The notes under the pieces are model-generated. The model was not told where the DNA came from. It did not search any database and was given only the letters and a program-made list of their open reading frames with translations. Position numbers and translations under genes: made by a program. From a bacterium (GTDB lineage: Bacteria; Acidobacteriota; Blastocatellia; Pyrinomonadales; Pyrinomonadaceae), in contig JAQSDP010000132.1 of NCBI GenBank assembly GCA_029945985.1, positions 1 through 5,937 of the forward strand: 5,937 nucleotides of DNA. The letters run 5' to 3'. This document shows, piece by piece, positions 3,795 to 5,937 of this stretch. Every line of letters starts with the position of its first letter. Position 1 is the stretch's first letter.

Positions 3795-5937
3795 TTAGAA
3801 GAGAAAGCGGAAGCCAAATCTGACATCACGCGGGTTTTGGAAACCGTTGTTGAAGCCATAGGTGTTTCGAGTCCTGCTGCTAATCGAAGTAGCAGGGTTC
3901 GTAATGAAGTTATTCACGAAGGTTCGGATGCCAGGACCATTAAAAATGGTCTGGAACACAGCTGCTTCACTACCGCAGGTTGTGCAACCATTGGCAGCTA
4001 GATTGCTCGCACGAACATCAGCAGTACTGATGGTCGTGTCTACCGTTAACACGTTCCTTTCATTGAACAAGTTGCGAACGTCGACAAATCCCTCAAGGAT
4101 GTAGCGTGCATCGCGTCCGAACTTGTATTTGTGATTGACCGACAGGTCGGTCTCCGTGAACATTTCTGTGCGACCCAGATCGCCGCGTCCGTTGAGGATC
4201 GTGGTGCCAAGAGCGTACAAATTGTAGATCGTTGTCAACGGGGTTCCAGACTGGATGGTTGTGAACGCCGACACTGTTGTGCGATTGATGTTCTTACCGA
4301 ACCAATTGAAGCTATAGCCGCCGTATGCCTTGAAAACATGCGGGCGATCTGTAGCCAGTCGTCCATTGTCCGGATCTCCGTCGGCTGTGAAGCCTAGGGG
4401 CGGAAGGTCAAAGAAACGGTTCACATTTGGCGACGAACGTCCTGCTTCGTCGGAACTGGCCAACCCTGAGTAGTTTCCGAAGAGACGGCTAAAGGTGTAG
4501 CTTCCATTGAAGAAGTAGTCGGTCGAACGCTTGTCAACACGAACTTCAAAAGCATCATAGTCGCGCTGGGCTTTCGGACAGGGCAAGTTTGCACTATCCG
4601 AAATTTCGCATACAAGGCCGAATCCCGGGTTGCCGATGATGTACGCTTCCGAACCCTGAGCATTGAATACGCCGACATCTTCAATCGCACGGTCGATCTG
4701 CTTATGGGTGAAACGTCCTGCAAGAAGGAAGTTATTTCCTAACTGATGTTCAAGACCGATCGTGTATTCGCTCTGGCGGGCAGCTTTGAGATCCGGATCA
4801 ACTGCACCGGATTCAAAAATATCAGCACCGTCGATGTTCGTTGCGATACGGAAGTCGAACTGGCACGTCGAGTAGCCGTTACCCAGCGGGGTAGCGGTCG
4901 CACTCGGGCAGTTTCCACCGAGCGTATCGGGGACAGTGCCAAGGATCAAGTTTCGCGTATATCCCGAGTACAAGGAGCCTCGGCTCGGGAGAATTTCGAA
5001 CATATCACGGCGGAAGAAGTCACCACCGAACGAACCACGCGGCAATTCATACTTGAATCGGTCGTAGAACCATCCGTAGCTGGCGAAAGCTTTCGTTTTT
5101 CCGTTACCGAAAACGTCGAAAGCACCACCAATACGCGGCGAGATCTTATCGCCCCATCCGAACTTGATCGCCTGAGTTCCGGCAGCACCAAAGTTCGGCA
5201 CAGTTTCGTTTTCAAAACGAACACCGAGGTTAAGTGTCAGGCGGTTAGCGATCTGCCACGAATCTTGAATAAAAACGGCATGGTTTTCGCTGCTCGCTTC
5301 TCCAACCGTGCCAAACCTCTGAATACGGCCGGATCCGTTATTACATGGATTGCCCGCAACATAAGCCGGCGATGTGCAGCTTCCCGTTGGATTTGCCGCA
5401 GTACTGCCAGTCGGTGTCTGGCCAGTCAGATTCGAGATGTCAAGCTGATAGAAAAGGGTAATGATACCGGTGTCGGTATACCCCTGTCGAGTAGTGTTAA
5501 ACAGCTTGTTTAGTTGGTAGCCACCTTTAAGATTGTGACGTCCAAAACCGTTGAAGAGAAACGCGGCGTCAGCATCCAACGTTGTGCGAGTCGATACGTC
5601 GAGGTCGGTCTGGTAGTTGTTGGCTATATTCTGAAAGCCTGGGCTGCATCCCGATCCGGCTACTCCGCTCGGATTACCCGCGGTCGAGCATATGAATCGC
5701 TGGATACGCGGTATTCCATACGAGCCGAGCTTTTCATTCAAAAAGTTTCGACCTGCCCGCACGTTGAGGACCATCCAGTTCGTTGGGGTGTAAGTTACCT
5801 GGCCGTTAACGCTGTTCGAGTTTTGACGGCCGCCTTGCTGACCCAAGTAATCGCGGTCGCGGAGCAATCCGATCGAACCGCCAAAATTGGCCTCTTGCGG
5901 AGCTCCCGTCAACCCCTCGTCGAGGGCTGGAAAAGCG
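3795..5937 (-). CDS. TonB-dependent outer-membrane receptor (Oar-like), C-terminal part, truncated by the right edge
   Basis: The frame is open from the right edge to the TAA at 3797-3795. A TTG at 5912 is only an internal codon; reading continues upstream as ALDEG and then LTGAPQEANFGG, so the true start, signal peptide and plug lie outside. The visible 700-odd residues alternate strand-like segments and long G/N/S/T-rich loops, as in a 22-strand barrel. Typical landmarks (counting the TTG as 1) are FIQDSWQIANRLTLNLGVRF (214-233), KISPRIGGAFDVFG (256-269), SEYTIGLEHQL (381-391), TDRPHVFKAYGGYSF (521-535), YILEGFVDVRNLFN (604-617), and a C-terminus VRFGFRFLF ending in phenylalanine, the outer-membrane barrel signature. 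Oar-like receptors are expected to import large ligands or move proteins using TonB energy; the ligand is unknown. All ten cysteines fall in five close pairs (75/89, 179/190, 335/350, 435/445, 643/646). The gene ends at a strong intrinsic terminator and converges on the TPR gene. Confidence 0.92.
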   Translation of the reverse strand, partial: AFPALDEGLTGAPQEANFGGSIGLLRDRDYLGQQGGRQNSNSVNGQVTYTPTNWMVLNVRAGRNFLNEKLGSYGIPRIQRFICSTAGNPSGVAGSGCSPGFQNIANNYQTDLDVSTRTTLDADAAFLFNGFGRHNLKGGYQLNKLFNTTRQGYTDTGIITLFYQLDISNLTGQTPTGSTAANPTGSCTSPAYVAGNPCNNGSGRIQRFGTVGEASSENHAVFIQDSWQIANRLTLNLGVRFENETVPNFGAAGTQAIKFGWGDKISPRIGGAFDVFGNGKTKAFASYGWFYDRFKYELPRGSFGGDFFRRDMFEILPSRGSLYSGYTRNLILGTVPDTLGGNCPSATATPLGNGYSTCQFDFRIATNIDGADIFESGAVDPDLKAARQSEYTIGLEHQLGNNFLLAGRFTHKQIDRAIEDVGVFNAQGSEAYIIGNPGFGLVCEISDSANLPCPKAQRDYDAFEVRVDKRSTDYFFNGSYTFSRLFGNYSGLASSDEAGRSSPNVNRFFDLPPLGFTADGDPDNGRLATDRPHVFKAYGGYSFNWFGKNINRTTVSAFTTIQSGTPLTTIYNLYALGTTILNGRGDLGRTEMFTETDLSVNHKYKFGRDARYILEGFVDVRNLFNERNVLTVDTTISTADVRASNLAANGCTTCGSEAAVFQTIFNGPGIRTFVNNFITNPATSISSRTRNTYGFNNGFQNPRDVRFGFRFLF

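Noticed and set aside
4746..5513. A 255-codon plus-strand open frame opposite the TonB-dependent receptor
   Set aside because: It lies wholly antisense to a confidently identified barrel gene. The product has no signal, domain or sensible composition, and no ribosome site precedes it. It is a shadow frame.
5910..5912. TTG as the start of the receptor gene
   Set aside because: The frame stays open upstream to the window edge, and no signal peptide or plug follows the TTG. The gene is simply cut by the edge.

Overview
The window looks like a chromosomal segment of a Gram-negative (diderm) bacterium. The evidence is an outer-membrane TonB-dependent receptor ending in the aromatic C-terminus typical of beta-barrels, a protein with a TonB C-terminal domain, and secreted proteins with Sec signal peptides. 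A secreted 'carboxypeptidase-regulatory-like/CnaB domain plus TPR' protein next to a large Oar-type receptor recalls Acidobacteriota (Blastocatellia/Pyrinomonadaceae in particular). That assignment rests on protein style only and was not tested by any search.

Layout: positions 1-2320 hold three genes on the minus strand, transcribed right to left. They are an HD-domain phosphohydrolase of the dNTPase/SAMHD1-like superfamily (GTG start at 2320), a periplasmic protein with a CsgG/LpoB-like N-terminal part and a TonB C-terminal domain (1021-191), and the first 68 codons of what looks like a 1-acyl-glycerol-3-phosphate acyltransferase (204 to the left edge). The stop codon of the first gene directly abuts the start of the second. 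The second overlaps the third by 14 bases, so the three probably form one translationally coupled operon.

Positions 2321-2440 are a 120-base divergent promoter region. Rightward it has an extended -10 promoter (TGGTATAAT) and a strong AGGAGG ribosome site, which drive a secreted 345-residue beta-sandwich plus TPR protein (2441-3478). Leftward there is only a weak promoter candidate, placed so that the HD-gene mRNA would be almost leaderless.

Positions 3479-3794 are a convergent intergenic stretch with no convincing gene. It holds a 9-bp inverted repeat around a small hairpin, a second hairpin, a 13-bp imperfect tandem repeat, and a clear intrinsic terminator for the gene entering from the right. 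From 3795 to the right edge runs the C-terminal part, at least 713 codons, of a TonB-dependent receptor on the minus strand. Its N-terminus (signal peptide, regulatory-like domain, plug) lies outside the window.

I see no CRISPR array, tRNA, rRNA, insertion sequence or obvious defence system. Most of the window is ordinary cell-envelope and housekeeping content. The points most worth a second look are the CsgG/LpoB-like plus TonB-domain architecture, the five tightly spaced cysteine pairs of the receptor, and the structured convergent intergenic region.
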